Assembly (NCBI GenBank): GCA_022822575.1
Contig: JAJEBJ010000258.1
Span: 1-7,415 of the forward strand
Origin: Alphaproteobacteria bacterium
GTDB lineage: Bacteria; Pseudomonadota; Alphaproteobacteria; SP197
DNA length: 7,415 bases
Reading direction: 5' to 3'
A program made the position numbers and the translations under genes. Positions 1-4,988 of the stretch are shown in pieces. The notes under the pieces are model-generated. The model was not told where the DNA came from. It made no database searches and saw only the letters and a list, made by a program, of their open reading frames with translations. Each line of letters opens with the position of its first letter. Position 1 is the first letter of the stretch.

Positions 1-979
1 CGTCGCAACGCATGATGCCGCCGAAGATGTTGACAAGGATGGCACGAACGTTGGCGTCCGAGACGATGACCCTGAAGGCAGCCGCCACCTGGTCTCTCGT
101 GGCGCCGCCACCGACATCCAGGAAATTGGCCGGTTCGCCGCCGGCGAGCTTGCAGATGTCCATCGTCGCCATGGCAAGGCCGGCGCCGTTCACCATGCAG
201 CCGATGGTGCCATCGAGCTTGACGTAGTTGAGGCCGATGGCATTAGCCTCCCGCTCGGCCGGATCCTCCTGGTCGGGATCCCGCATGGCGACGAGATCGG
301 GGTGCCGGAAGAGGGCGTTGTCGTCGATGTTGACCTTGCAGTCGAGAACGACGAGGTCGTTCGATGCGGTGACAACGAGAGGATTGATCTCGAGCAGACT
401 GGCATCAGACTCCTGGAACACCTCCACCATCGAGCGGAGAAGGGCGGATGCCTGACTTGCGGCATCGCCATCGAGACCCAGGGCAGCGGCGAGGCGGCGG
501 CCATGAAAGGGCTGAAGGCCGGAGGCGGGATCAATGGCGAGAGTGACAATCCGTTCAGGCGTTCTGGCGGCGACCTCCTCGATATCCATGCCACCATCGA
601 GCGAAGCGATGATGGCCATGGAGGCGGTGCCGCGATCGACGAGAAGCGCAAGGTAGAGTTCGGCAGCGATCGAAAGTCCTTCCTCGATGTAAACGAGGTT
701 GACCGGGTTGCCTTCGGGGCCTGTCTGGTGGGTGACGAGTCGGCTGCCGATCATGGCGTCTGCCGCCTCCCTCACCTCGTTCAGGCCGCGACAGACACGG
801 ATTCCGCCGGCCTTTCCGCGGCCACCGGCGTGCACCTGGGCCTTGACCACCCAAAGATCTCCGCCGAGTTCGCGTGCCGCGGCAATTGCTTCGTCAGCGT
901 TCGCGGCAGCCTGGCCACGGGGAACGGGAACGCCTCTGGCGGACAACAGGGCCTTGGCCTGGTATTCGTGAAGATTCAC
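1..979 (-). CDS. sucC: Succinate--CoA ligase (ADP-forming) beta subunit, 3'-truncated by window edge
   Basis: Beta subunit of succinyl-CoA synthetase, the TCA enzyme that converts succinyl-CoA to succinate with ATP/GTP formation. It works with SucD, which should lie just beyond the window. 326 residues are visible; family members have about 385-400, so roughly 60-70 C-terminal residues are missing. Visible marks: N-terminal NLHEYQAKALL, the ATP-grasp segment with K46 and AGGRGKAGG (51-59), the metal-binding EINP (N199) and D213, and the C-terminal ligase domain with GCMVNGAGLAM (260-270), FLDVGGGA (287-293) and NIFGGIMRCD (317-326). N199 and D213 fall at E. coli numbering. The start is a GTG chosen because NLHEYQAK is the family N-terminus; a TGA lies in frame upstream, and its own Shine-Dalgarno is weak. 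The insert many alphaproteobacterial SucC proteins carry after the AGGRGK loop is absent. Some stretches (GGIRVCRGLNEVREAA) resemble malate-CoA ligase MtkA, but IFGGIMRCD is the SucC form. It is the third gene of the mdh operon. Confidence 0.93.
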   Translation of the reverse strand, partial: MNLHEYQAKALLSARGVPVPRGQAAANADEAIAAARELGGDLWVVKAQVHAGGRGKAGGIRVCRGLNEVREAADAMIGSRLVTHQTGPEGNPVNLVYIEEGLSIAAELYLALLVDRGTASMAIIASLDGGMDIEEVAARTPERIVTLAIDPASGLQPFHGRRLAAALGLDGDAASQASALLRSMVEVFQESDASLLEINPLVVTASNDLVVLDCKVNIDDNALFRHPDLVAMRDPDQEDPAEREANAIGLNYVKLDGTIGCMVNGAGLAMATMDICKLAGGEPANFLDVGGGATRDQVAAAFRVIVSDANVRAILVNIFGGIMRCD

Positions 980-996
980 GTCACTATCCGGTTCAT
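976..996 (-). CDS. Possible six-codon leader ORF coupled to sucC
   Basis: ATG-AAC-CGG-ATA-GTG-ACG-TGA encodes MNRIVT. A GGAGGG sits only 3 bases upstream of its ATG (1000-1005), and its TGA overlaps the GTG start of sucC as GTGA. The sucC GTG itself lacks a good Shine-Dalgarno at normal distance, since the GGAGGG is about 20 bases away. Ribosomes could therefore load at this ATG, end at TGA and restart on sucC. This is an inference from spacing alone; the peptide has no recognisable function and the arrangement may be coincidence. Confidence 0.3.
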   Translation of the reverse strand: MNRIVT

Positions 997-999
997 GGA

Positions 1000-1005
1000 C
1001 CCTCC
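1000..1005 (-). promoter_or_regulatory. Shine-Dalgarno-like GGAGGG upstream of sucC
   Basis: This is the only strong purine ribosome-binding sequence before sucC. It is placed for the ATG at 996 (3-base spacer, a little short) rather than for the sucC GTG at 979 (about 20 bases). It supports either the leader-ORF coupling idea or a badly placed site. Confidence 0.4.
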
Positions 1006-1029
1006 GGCCTCACTCTACCCGCCACCCGG

Positions 1030-1055
1030 AAAATGACAACCGCTGTCACCGGTTG
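1030..1055 (-). terminator. Weak terminator-like hairpin with T-run between the Cache gene and sucC
   Basis: On the minus strand, six-base arms CAACCG (1055-1050) and CGGTTG (1042-1037) enclose a 7-base loop. TCA and then TTTT (1033-1030) follow. A second, overlapping pairing TGACA (1048-1044) with TGTCA (1038-1034) excludes the first. The stem is short and the T-run is only four, so full termination is doubtful. Partial attenuation of sucCD relative to mdh, or an mRNA processing site, is as likely. It starts 6 bases after the Cache gene stop. Confidence 0.3.
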
Positions 1056-1060
1056 AACGC

Positions 1061-1546
1061 TCATACGCTGATGTCGCCGGCATAGATTCCGCAACCGAAG
1101 ACGAAGCCGTCGTGGCGTACCACCCAGGACGACTTCGGCGCAGGTTTCCCGGCGAACGGGTCGAAGGATATGTAGTCGATCCACACTCCGTCGGGCGTCG
1201 CCCGCTGCAGCATCTCGCGGACATATCTCACGCCATCAGGGTCACGCGCATTGAGGGCGTTCATGCCCACGAGGCGGGGATCGAGGCCGTTCGCGGCGAC
1301 CGATCCGATCCTGTCGACGACAAAGACGTAGAGGTCGTGGTGAATGTAGGAGGGATCCCTGGAGATCGCGTAGAAGGCCCTGAGACCGATGGCGTCATAG
1401 AGCTCGATGGCGCGTCGAACGAGTTCCTGGGCTTCGCGGGCGGTCCCCCGTTCCTCGGCCTGAACACCTCCCGGCGCCAGGACCAGAAGCACCGCGACCA
1501 GTCCCCGCAAGGCCCACGGCCGCACGCTGGTCCATGCCGCCGTCAC
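1061..1546 (-). CDS. Small secreted single Cache-domain protein
   Basis: 161 residues. Residues 1-30 look like a Sec signal peptide: an arginine-containing n-region, the hydrophobic stretch LRGLVAVLLVLAP, and a V-Q-A cleavage site near 30. The mature part reads as one Cache_2-type ligand-binding domain: a helix with REAQELVRRAIELYDAIG (37-54), strand DLYVFVVD (71-78), LVGMNALNARDPDG (92-105), the helix YVREMLQRA (108-116), WIDYISFDPFAGKPAPKSSWV (starting at 122), and a closing strand with GCGIYAG (151-157). Such domains bind small molecules, often carboxylates, outside the membrane, usually as part of chemoreceptors or kinases. Here the domain stands alone with no transmembrane anchor or output domain, so it should be periplasmic. 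It starts at GTG in a GTGA overlap with the mdh stop, which indicates translational coupling. Its ligand is unknown; a TCA-related acid is a guess from context. Confidence 0.82.
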   Translation of the reverse strand: MTAAWTSVRPWALRGLVAVLLVLAPGGVQAEERGTAREAQELVRRAIELYDAIGLRAFYAISRDPSYIHHDLYVFVVDRIGSVAANGLDPRLVGMNALNARDPDGVRYVREMLQRATPDGVWIDYISFDPFAGKPAPKSSWVVRHDGFVFGCGIYAGDISV

Positions 1547-2511
1547 GACTCCCCGGCCGCCGAGACGACGGATTCAAGCGCTTCCATCAGTGTCCTCACC
1601 GCCGCTACCGAGTGATCGAACATCGCCTGTTCAGCGTCATCGAGACGGATTTCGACAATGCGCTCGACGCCGCCCTTTCCGATGACCACCGGAACACCGA
1701 CGTAGAGACCGTCGACTCCATATTCGCCGTTGAGGCGCGCCGCTGCCGGAAGGACGCGCTTCTTGTCCTTAAGGTAGGACTCGGCCATGGCGATGGCCGA
1801 AGACGCCGGAGCATAGAAGGCAGATCCGGTCTTCAAATGGCGGATGATCTCGGCGCCACCGTCACGGGTGCGCTGAACGATGGCATCAAGCCTCTCCTGG
1901 GAAAGCCAGCCCATGGAGACGAGGTCGGGCAGCGGGATACCGGCAACGGTCGCGTACCTCACCAGGGGCACCATGGTGTCACCGTGGCCGCCGAGGACGA
2001 GGGCGCTGACGTCTTCGACCGAGACATCCATCTCCTCTGCAAGGAACGCCCTGAACCGTGCCGAATCGAGAACGCCCGCCATGCCGACAACACGGCTGGC
2101 AGGAAGTCCCGATTCACGTTGCAGGTGCCACACCATCACGTCGAGAGGGTTGGTGATGCAGATGACGAAGGCGTCGGGAGCATGGCGGGCGATCCCCTCA
2201 CCCACCTTCGAGATGACGCCTGCATTGATGCCGATGAGGTCGTCACGGCTCATGCCGGGCTTGCGTGCGACACCTGCCGTCACGATGACGACATCGGCGC
2301 CCTCGATGGCGGCATAGCCGTTGTCGCCGCTGATCAAGGCATCGAATCCCTCGATCGTGCCCGACTGTGCGATATCGAGCGCCTTTCCCTGGGGCACGCC
2401 CTCGACGATATCGACGAGGACGACATCGCCGAGCTCCTTCAGCCCGGCAAGGTGGGCCAGTGTGCCACCGATCTGGCCGGCCCCGACGAGGGCCAATTTC
2501 CTGCGAGACAC
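1543..2511 (-). CDS. mdh: Malate dehydrogenase (NAD, LDH-like type)
   Basis: Cytoplasmic NAD-dependent malate dehydrogenase, interconverting malate and oxaloacetate in the TCA cycle. 322 residues, normal for the LDH-like (type 3) family typical of alphaproteobacteria. Seen: the dinucleotide loop GAGQIGG (10-16), D34 ending the second strand for NAD ribose binding, the mobile-loop arginines in ARKPGMSRDD (R83, R89), ITNPLD (119-124), the D149/R152 pair in LDSARFR, and catalytic H176 in GGHGDTMVPL. The C-terminal half keeps family blocks such as TGSAFYAP and YVGVPVVIG. The GTG start at 2511 is preferred over upstream codons because VSRRKLALVGAG matches the family N-terminus and GGGAGAG lies 5 bases upstream. 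It is the first gene of the leftward operon with the Cache gene and sucC. Confidence 0.96.
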   Translation of the reverse strand: MSRRKLALVGAGQIGGTLAHLAGLKELGDVVLVDIVEGVPQGKALDIAQSGTIEGFDALISGDNGYAAIEGADVVIVTAGVARKPGMSRDDLIGINAGVISKVGEGIARHAPDAFVICITNPLDVMVWHLQRESGLPASRVVGMAGVLDSARFRAFLAEEMDVSVEDVSALVLGGHGDTMVPLVRYATVAGIPLPDLVSMGWLSQERLDAIVQRTRDGGAEIIRHLKTGSAFYAPASSAIAMAESYLKDKKRVLPAAARLNGEYGVDGLYVGVPVVIGKGGVERIVEIRLDDAEQAMFDHSVAAVRTLMEALESVVSAAGES

Positions 2512-2516
2512 CCGAT

Positions 2517-2523
2517 CTCTCCC
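2517..2523 (-). promoter_or_regulatory. Ribosome binding site deciding the mdh GTG start
   Basis: GGGAGAG with a 5-base spacer to the GTG at 2511. The open frame runs 42 codons further upstream, but no upstream candidate matches the family N-terminus, so this site fixes the start. Confidence 0.7.
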
Positions 2524-2680
2524 ATGAATGACACCGGCCCGGACCATACCACGCCCCCCACACGCACGCACATATGCCTGAGCTTCCCTTGACCGGTTGC
2601 ATGCCTCAGAAACCAGGGTCGTGCGCGCACCTGACACTCGTCCTGTGGGAACGGAGATTCCATCCTGTCAATGAGCGATC

Positions 2681-2709
2681 TTGGGTCGTGGCGTATCTGG
2701 CCATATGGT
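2681..2709 (+). promoter_or_regulatory. Candidate sigma70-type promoter of the antitoxin cassette
   Basis: TTGGGT (2681-2686), a 17-base spacer, and TATGGT (2704-2709). Three of six -35 and four of six -10 bases match consensus. The -10 lies exactly in the spacer of the inverted repeat at 2696-2717, as expected for an autorepressed promoter. Start of transcription would be about 25-30 bases before the antitoxin ATG. Confidence 0.4.
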
Positions 2710-2717
2710 TGGCCAGA
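2696..2717. promoter_or_regulatory. Perfect inverted repeat, probable antitoxin operator
   Basis: Eight-base arms TCTGGCCA (2696-2703) and TGGCCAGA (2710-2717) flank a 6-base spacer TATGGT, ending 26 bases before the antitoxin ATG. Phd/YefM antitoxins repress their own operons by binding palindromes at the promoter. Overlap with the likely -10 box makes this the natural operator. A hairpin role in RNA is less likely, because most or all of it would lie upstream of or at the transcript start. Confidence 0.55.
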
Positions 2718-2743
2718 ATTCACCGGATCGGGGTGGGAACGCC

Positions 2744-2977
2744 ATGTATGTCGTCAACGTCCGTCAGGCCAAAACAGAGTTTTCCAGACTGCTGGCGCGG
2801 GTGGAAGCGGGAGAGGATGTCGTCATCGCGCGCCGCGGCGAGCCGGTTGCGCGCCTGATTGCGTACAAGGCCCGGGTCCAGCGTCACCCCGATATCCTCA
2901 AGGGAAAGATCCAGGTTTCCGACAGCTTCTTCGACCCGCTGCCGGACGAAGAGTTGGTCGACTGGGAAGGCCGGTAG
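2744..2977 (+). CDS. Phd/YefM-type (type II) antitoxin
   Basis: 77 residues. The N-terminal DNA-binding part has the hallmark Phd/YefM layout: strand MYVVNVRQAK, helix TEFSRLLARVEAGEDVVIA, then RRGEPVARLI. The C-terminal tail (HPDILKGKIQVSDSFFDPLPDEELVDWEGR region) follows the usual pattern of VapC-partner antitoxins that wrap the PIN toxin, ending in an acidic amphipathic segment. Known role of the family: neutralise the cognate toxin and repress the operon. ATG at 2744 is chosen because the family begins right at this strand; the upstream in-frame extension carries no domain. A weak purine stretch (GGGGTGGG) precedes it. The partner PIN gene begins 2 bases after the stop but is truncated, so this antitoxin may be an orphan acting only as a DNA-binding repressor. 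Confidence 0.87.
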   Translation: MYVVNVRQAKTEFSRLLARVEAGEDVVIARRGEPVARLIAYKARVQRHPDILKGKIQVSDSFFDPLPDEELVDWEGR

Positions 2978-2979
2978 AA

Positions 2980-3129
2980 GTGCAGGTACTGCTGGACACG
3001 CATGCGTTTCTCTGGAGGATCGCCGACAGTGTTCACCTCTCGAGACCGACACGCAGCGGGACCGGAACTGGACAGGCGGAGATGGAGGGGTCAGTCTTGG
3101 GAGTGCCGGATCGGGAGGCTACCCCTTGA
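2980..3129 (+). pseudogene. Truncated PIN-domain (VapC-type) toxin remnant
   Basis: 49 codons from a GTG. The first 21 residues, MQVLLDTHAFLWRIADSVHLS, are the classic first strand and helix of a VapC-type PIN ribonuclease, with the first metal-binding aspartate (D6) in LLDTHAFLW. After that the sequence turns into a Gly/Ser/Thr-rich tail with no PIN features. The other conserved acidic residues and about 80 further residues of a normal domain (about 125-140 aa) are missing. It should have no nuclease activity. In the next frame, residues around TDTQR...GGVSLGSAG loosely recall the middle of a VapC, which hints at a frameshift and decay, but this is weak. The gene is placed as a toxin should be, 2 bases after the antitoxin. 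Its TGA overlaps the TTG start of the next ORF. It could alternatively survive as a short coupling peptide. Confidence 0.72.
3113..3118 (+). promoter_or_regulatory. Strong Shine-Dalgarno supporting a TTG start
   Basis: GGGAGG followed by a 7-base spacer to TTG at 3126. This site decides the start of the 85-residue unknown protein and argues that it is translated in its own right. Confidence 0.6.
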
Positions 3130-3383
3130 CGGATCTTGTGCAGTATCTGGAAGTGCAGCGGCTGCTCGATGAAGTGGAGGATGTCGCTGACGAGCTCGCC
3201 GAGAACGAGCGGGACATGGTCGACTGGCTGCGGCGGTCCTGTGAGGATCCGTCACACAATGAGGCCCAGGCCGTGCGTCTCCTTGAGACGATCCTGCGCA
3301 ATGTCCGGATCCGCCGGGGCTATGACATGGACGCCAGCGAACATACCCCACGAAAGATCGATCTCGGCCACAAGGTTCACTGA
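3126..3383 (+). CDS. Unknown 85-residue helical protein in the antitoxin cassette
   Basis: I do not recognise this family. The predicted product is charged and mostly helical. Residues 8-38 (LEVQRLLDEVEDVADELAENERDMVDWLRR region) are acidic with heptad-like leucine/valine spacing, suggesting a coiled coil or helical bundle. Residues 47-66 form a second helix ending in a basic RIRRG. The tail is polar and His/Lys-rich. One cysteine (C39); no signal peptide or membrane segment. The TTG start has a strong Shine-Dalgarno and overlaps the PIN remnant stop as TTGA. Third-position bases are GC-rich like the neighbours, supporting real coding. GTG at 3138 is an alternative start. It may be a cassette passenger, a replacement partner for the antitoxin, or an unrelated small gene; function is open. 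It ends 6 bases from the converging aorD stop. Confidence 0.65.
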   Translation: MTDLVQYLEVQRLLDEVEDVADELAENERDMVDWLRRSCEDPSHNEAQAVRLLETILRNVRIRRGYDMDASEHTPRKIDLGHKVH

Positions 3384-3389
3384 CCGGTA

Positions 3390-3638
3390 TCAGCCACCCT
3401 TGAGCGGCGGCATGAGCGCCAGATTGTCACCGTCACCGAGTTGCCGCGTGGCACGCTCGGCCGTCGGCACGGCCATGCCGTTCAGCGTCACCAGGTAGCT
3501 CCCGTCGGGAAATCCCAGCCTCTTCATGACATCGGTGATGGTGGAACCCCGCGGCACATCGATCTCCGCGCGGTTCTTCGCGGGCCCGGGCGGCAGGTAC
3601 TTGCCGAGCAGGCCCGCGGTTCTCACGAGAATCTTCAT
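3390..3638 (-). CDS. aorD: MoaD/ThiS-like sulfur-carrier protein (AorD)
   Basis: 82 residues with a beta-grasp ubiquitin-like fold expected from the pattern MKILVRTAGLLGKYLPPG at the N-terminus, GSTITDVMKRLGFP (31-44), YLVTLNGMAVP (48-58), LGDGDNLALMPPLKGG (67-82). It ends in the Gly-Gly that is adenylated and thiocarboxylated in MoaD-family carriers. MoaD supplies sulfur for the dithiolene of molybdopterin; a dedicated copy next to an AOR gene is known from Aromatoleum-type aor operons and many archaeal AOR loci, presumably for the tungsten-pyranopterin cofactor. The ATG overlaps the aorC stop as ATGA, so it is translationally coupled and last in the operon. The MoeA-like gene that I recall following in Aromatoleum is not here. 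Confidence 0.87.
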   Translation of the reverse strand: MKILVRTAGLLGKYLPPGPAKNRAEIDVPRGSTITDVMKRLGFPDGSYLVTLNGMAVPTAERATRQLGDGDNLALMPPLKGG

Positions 3639-4894
3639 GCAGCGCGGCGTGACGCGTCCTGGGCCGTGGCAAGATAGGCCGACATGATCTGGTGGGGGTC
3701 AGCCATCAGGACATCCTTCCACTTTCCAAGCGGCGTCTTCGTCTGGATGAGACCACGCAGCACACCGACGTGCTGTGTGAGGCCCAGCGCCAGGCAGCCC
3801 ACCAGAACATCATCACGGAAATTGAGCCTCAGGTACCTGTAGGCCCGGGCATCGACGGCAGTCGCGACGTCACCACCATCGACACCGTCCCACAGACCAT
3901 AGGATGTGGAGATGAGGCCGAGCGTGTTGAGCGTGTTCATGACCAGGCTGCCACGATAGGCCGTTTTCCTGCCGGCCATGTTCAGCGCCGCAATGCGCCC
4001 GTGTTCGCTGGCTGTGGGCTGGATGGCATGGACATCATGACCGCCGGTCATGAAGTCAAATCCCGCCGCAACGTCTCCCGCGGCGTAGATGCCGGGAACG
4101 CTGGTCTCCAGGTGTTCGTCGACCACGACGCCGATATCGGTCTCGATTCCGCTGCCTTCCAGGAACCCGATGTTCGATGCAACGCCCGTGGCGCACACCA
4201 CAAGATCCGCGTTGAGCGGCGCCTTGCCTTCGAGATCAAGGCTGAGCGTGCCGTCGCTGTTCCGGGAGACACCGTTCACCCGGGTCGACACGTGAACGTC
4301 GACACCCTTCTCGCGGCACCACGCGGCGATCATGTCGCCTCCGGTCCGGTCCATCATGCGGGCGACCATGCGATCGGCCATCTCGATGACGGTGAGATTG
4401 ACCTGGCGCGCCACCAGGGCCTCGAGAATGATGCATCCGATGAAACCCGCCCCCATCAGCACGACATTGTCGCCGGGTTTCGTGTGCTCCATGATCCGGC
4501 GGGCATCGGCCAGGGTCCAGCAGGACATCACCTTCTCCAGGTCCATGCCCGGAATGGGCGGCCGGATGGGGCTCGCTCCGGTGGCGAGAAGCAGCCTGTC
4601 AAATGCAAGGCTGCCACCACCGGCAAGGGAGAGGGATTTGGCTGCCGTGTCGATGGCCGTTACGGAGTCGTGCTTCACGCTGACGCCGAGATCTCCATAG
4701 TGGCCGTCCGTGTGGCGCAGGCACGTCCCTTCCTCGTCGATGTCCTCGGCCAGGAGATAGGGAATTGCCATCCTGGAGTAGGGCGGCTCCGGTTCGTCCG
4801 ACAACACCGTGATGCGGCCACCGTGCCCCATGCGGGCCAGAGTTTCCGACGCGATCACGCCGGCGGGGCCGGCGCCAACAATGACATGGTTCAT
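3635..4894 (-). CDS. aorC: FAD/NAD(P)H oxidoreductase subunit of aldehyde oxidoreductase (AorC)
   Basis: 419-residue pyridine nucleotide-disulfide-type flavoprotein. FAD-binding Rossmann motif GAGPAG (7-12) at the very N-terminus, the ATG loop (104-106), NAD(P)-binding GAGFIG (148-153) with E171 at the end of the second strand (favours NADH), ATG again at 235-237, and the second FAD motif GIYAAGDVA (268-276). There is no CxxC redox pair, so it is a nitrite-reductase/rubredoxin-reductase-like FAD protein, not a disulfide reductase. In the Aromatoleum AOR the equivalent subunit passes electrons between the AorA clusters and NAD+. The reading frame is open for another 51 codons into aorB, but ATG at 4894 is chosen since MNHVIVGAGPAG is the family start and GGAGGGG lies 6 bases upstream. 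It is separated from aorB by 94 bases holding a strong hairpin, and overlaps aorD. Confidence 0.92.
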   Translation of the reverse strand: MNHVIVGAGPAGVIASETLARMGHGGRITVLSDEPEPPYSRMAIPYLLAEDIDEEGTCLRHTDGHYGDLGVSVKHDSVTAIDTAAKSLSLAGGGSLAFDRLLLATGASPIRPPIPGMDLEKVMSCWTLADARRIMEHTKPGDNVVLMGAGFIGCIILEALVARQVNLTVIEMADRMVARMMDRTGGDMIAAWCREKGVDVHVSTRVNGVSRNSDGTLSLDLEGKAPLNADLVVCATGVASNIGFLEGSGIETDIGVVVDEHLETSVPGIYAAGDVAAGFDFMTGGHDVHAIQPTASEHGRIAALNMAGRKTAYRGSLVMNTLNTLGLISTSYGLWDGVDGGDVATAVDARAYRYLRLNFRDDVLVGCLALGLTQHVGVLRGLIQTKTPLGKWKDVLMADPHQIMSAYLATAQDASRRAA

Positions 4895-4900
4895 GGTTGT

Positions 4901-4907
4901 CCCCTCC
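4901..4907 (-). promoter_or_regulatory. Strong ribosome binding site of aorC
   Basis: GGAGGGG with a 6-base spacer to the ATG at 4894. It lies 9 bases downstream of the intercistronic hairpin, so the hairpin need not hide it. Confidence 0.65.
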
Positions 4908-4916
4908 ACGAAGGAC

Positions 4917-4944
4917 GGGATTCCGGCCATGAGGCCGGAATCCC
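4917..4944 (-). promoter_or_regulatory. Perfect 12-bp intercistronic stem-loop between aorB and aorC
   Basis: Arms GGGATTCCGGCC and GGCCGGAATCCC pair without mismatch around a 4-base loop (ATGA on plus, TCAT in the transcript). The transcript after the stem is not T-rich, so it is not a standard intrinsic terminator. It begins 44 bases after the aorB stop and ends 22 bases before the aorC start. Likely roles: protecting aorAB mRNA from 3' exonucleases, a processing site, or a partial pause that lowers aorC output. It could also be one copy of a dispersed palindromic repeat, since GC-rich ATTCC-type palindromes are common intergenic repeats in proteobacteria. Confidence 0.75.
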
Positions 4945-4988
4945 TGATACACACATCCGGCGCCTGACGCCCCTTGACGTCGAGCGGA

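Larger units (their letters stand above)
2512..2743. promoter_or_regulatory. Divergent intergenic control region between mdh and the antitoxin
   Basis: No gene is supported here. For the leftward mdh operon, a consensus TTGACA occurs on the minus strand at 2671-2666, but no convincing -10 box follows at 16-18 bases, so the mdh promoter is not settled. If that hexamer is used, the mdh leader would be over 100 bases. A 10-bp perfect palindrome GTGCGCGCAC lies at 2621-2630, which may be a regulator site or chance in GC-rich DNA. The right end carries the antitoxin promoter and operator, listed separately. Confidence 0.6.

Noticed and set aside
302..1036. 244-codon plus-strand frame opposite sucC
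   Set aside because: Shadow of sucC, whose motifs are complete on the minus strand.
1112..1615. 167-codon plus-strand frame opposite the Cache gene
   Set aside because: The minus-strand product has a signal peptide and Cache pattern; the plus-strand one has neither.
1534..2592. 352-codon plus-strand frame opposite mdh
   Set aside because: Shadow of mdh; composition is biased and no family motif is seen, while mdh is certain.
2621..2630. 10-bp palindrome GTGCGCGCAC as a defined operator
   Set aside because: Perfect, but short, low in complexity and not clearly placed relative to a promoter; noted only within the intergenic entry.
4917..4944. Rho-independent terminator of aorAB
   Set aside because: The stem is strong, but no T-run follows it on the transcribed strand and aorC/aorD continue in the same direction.
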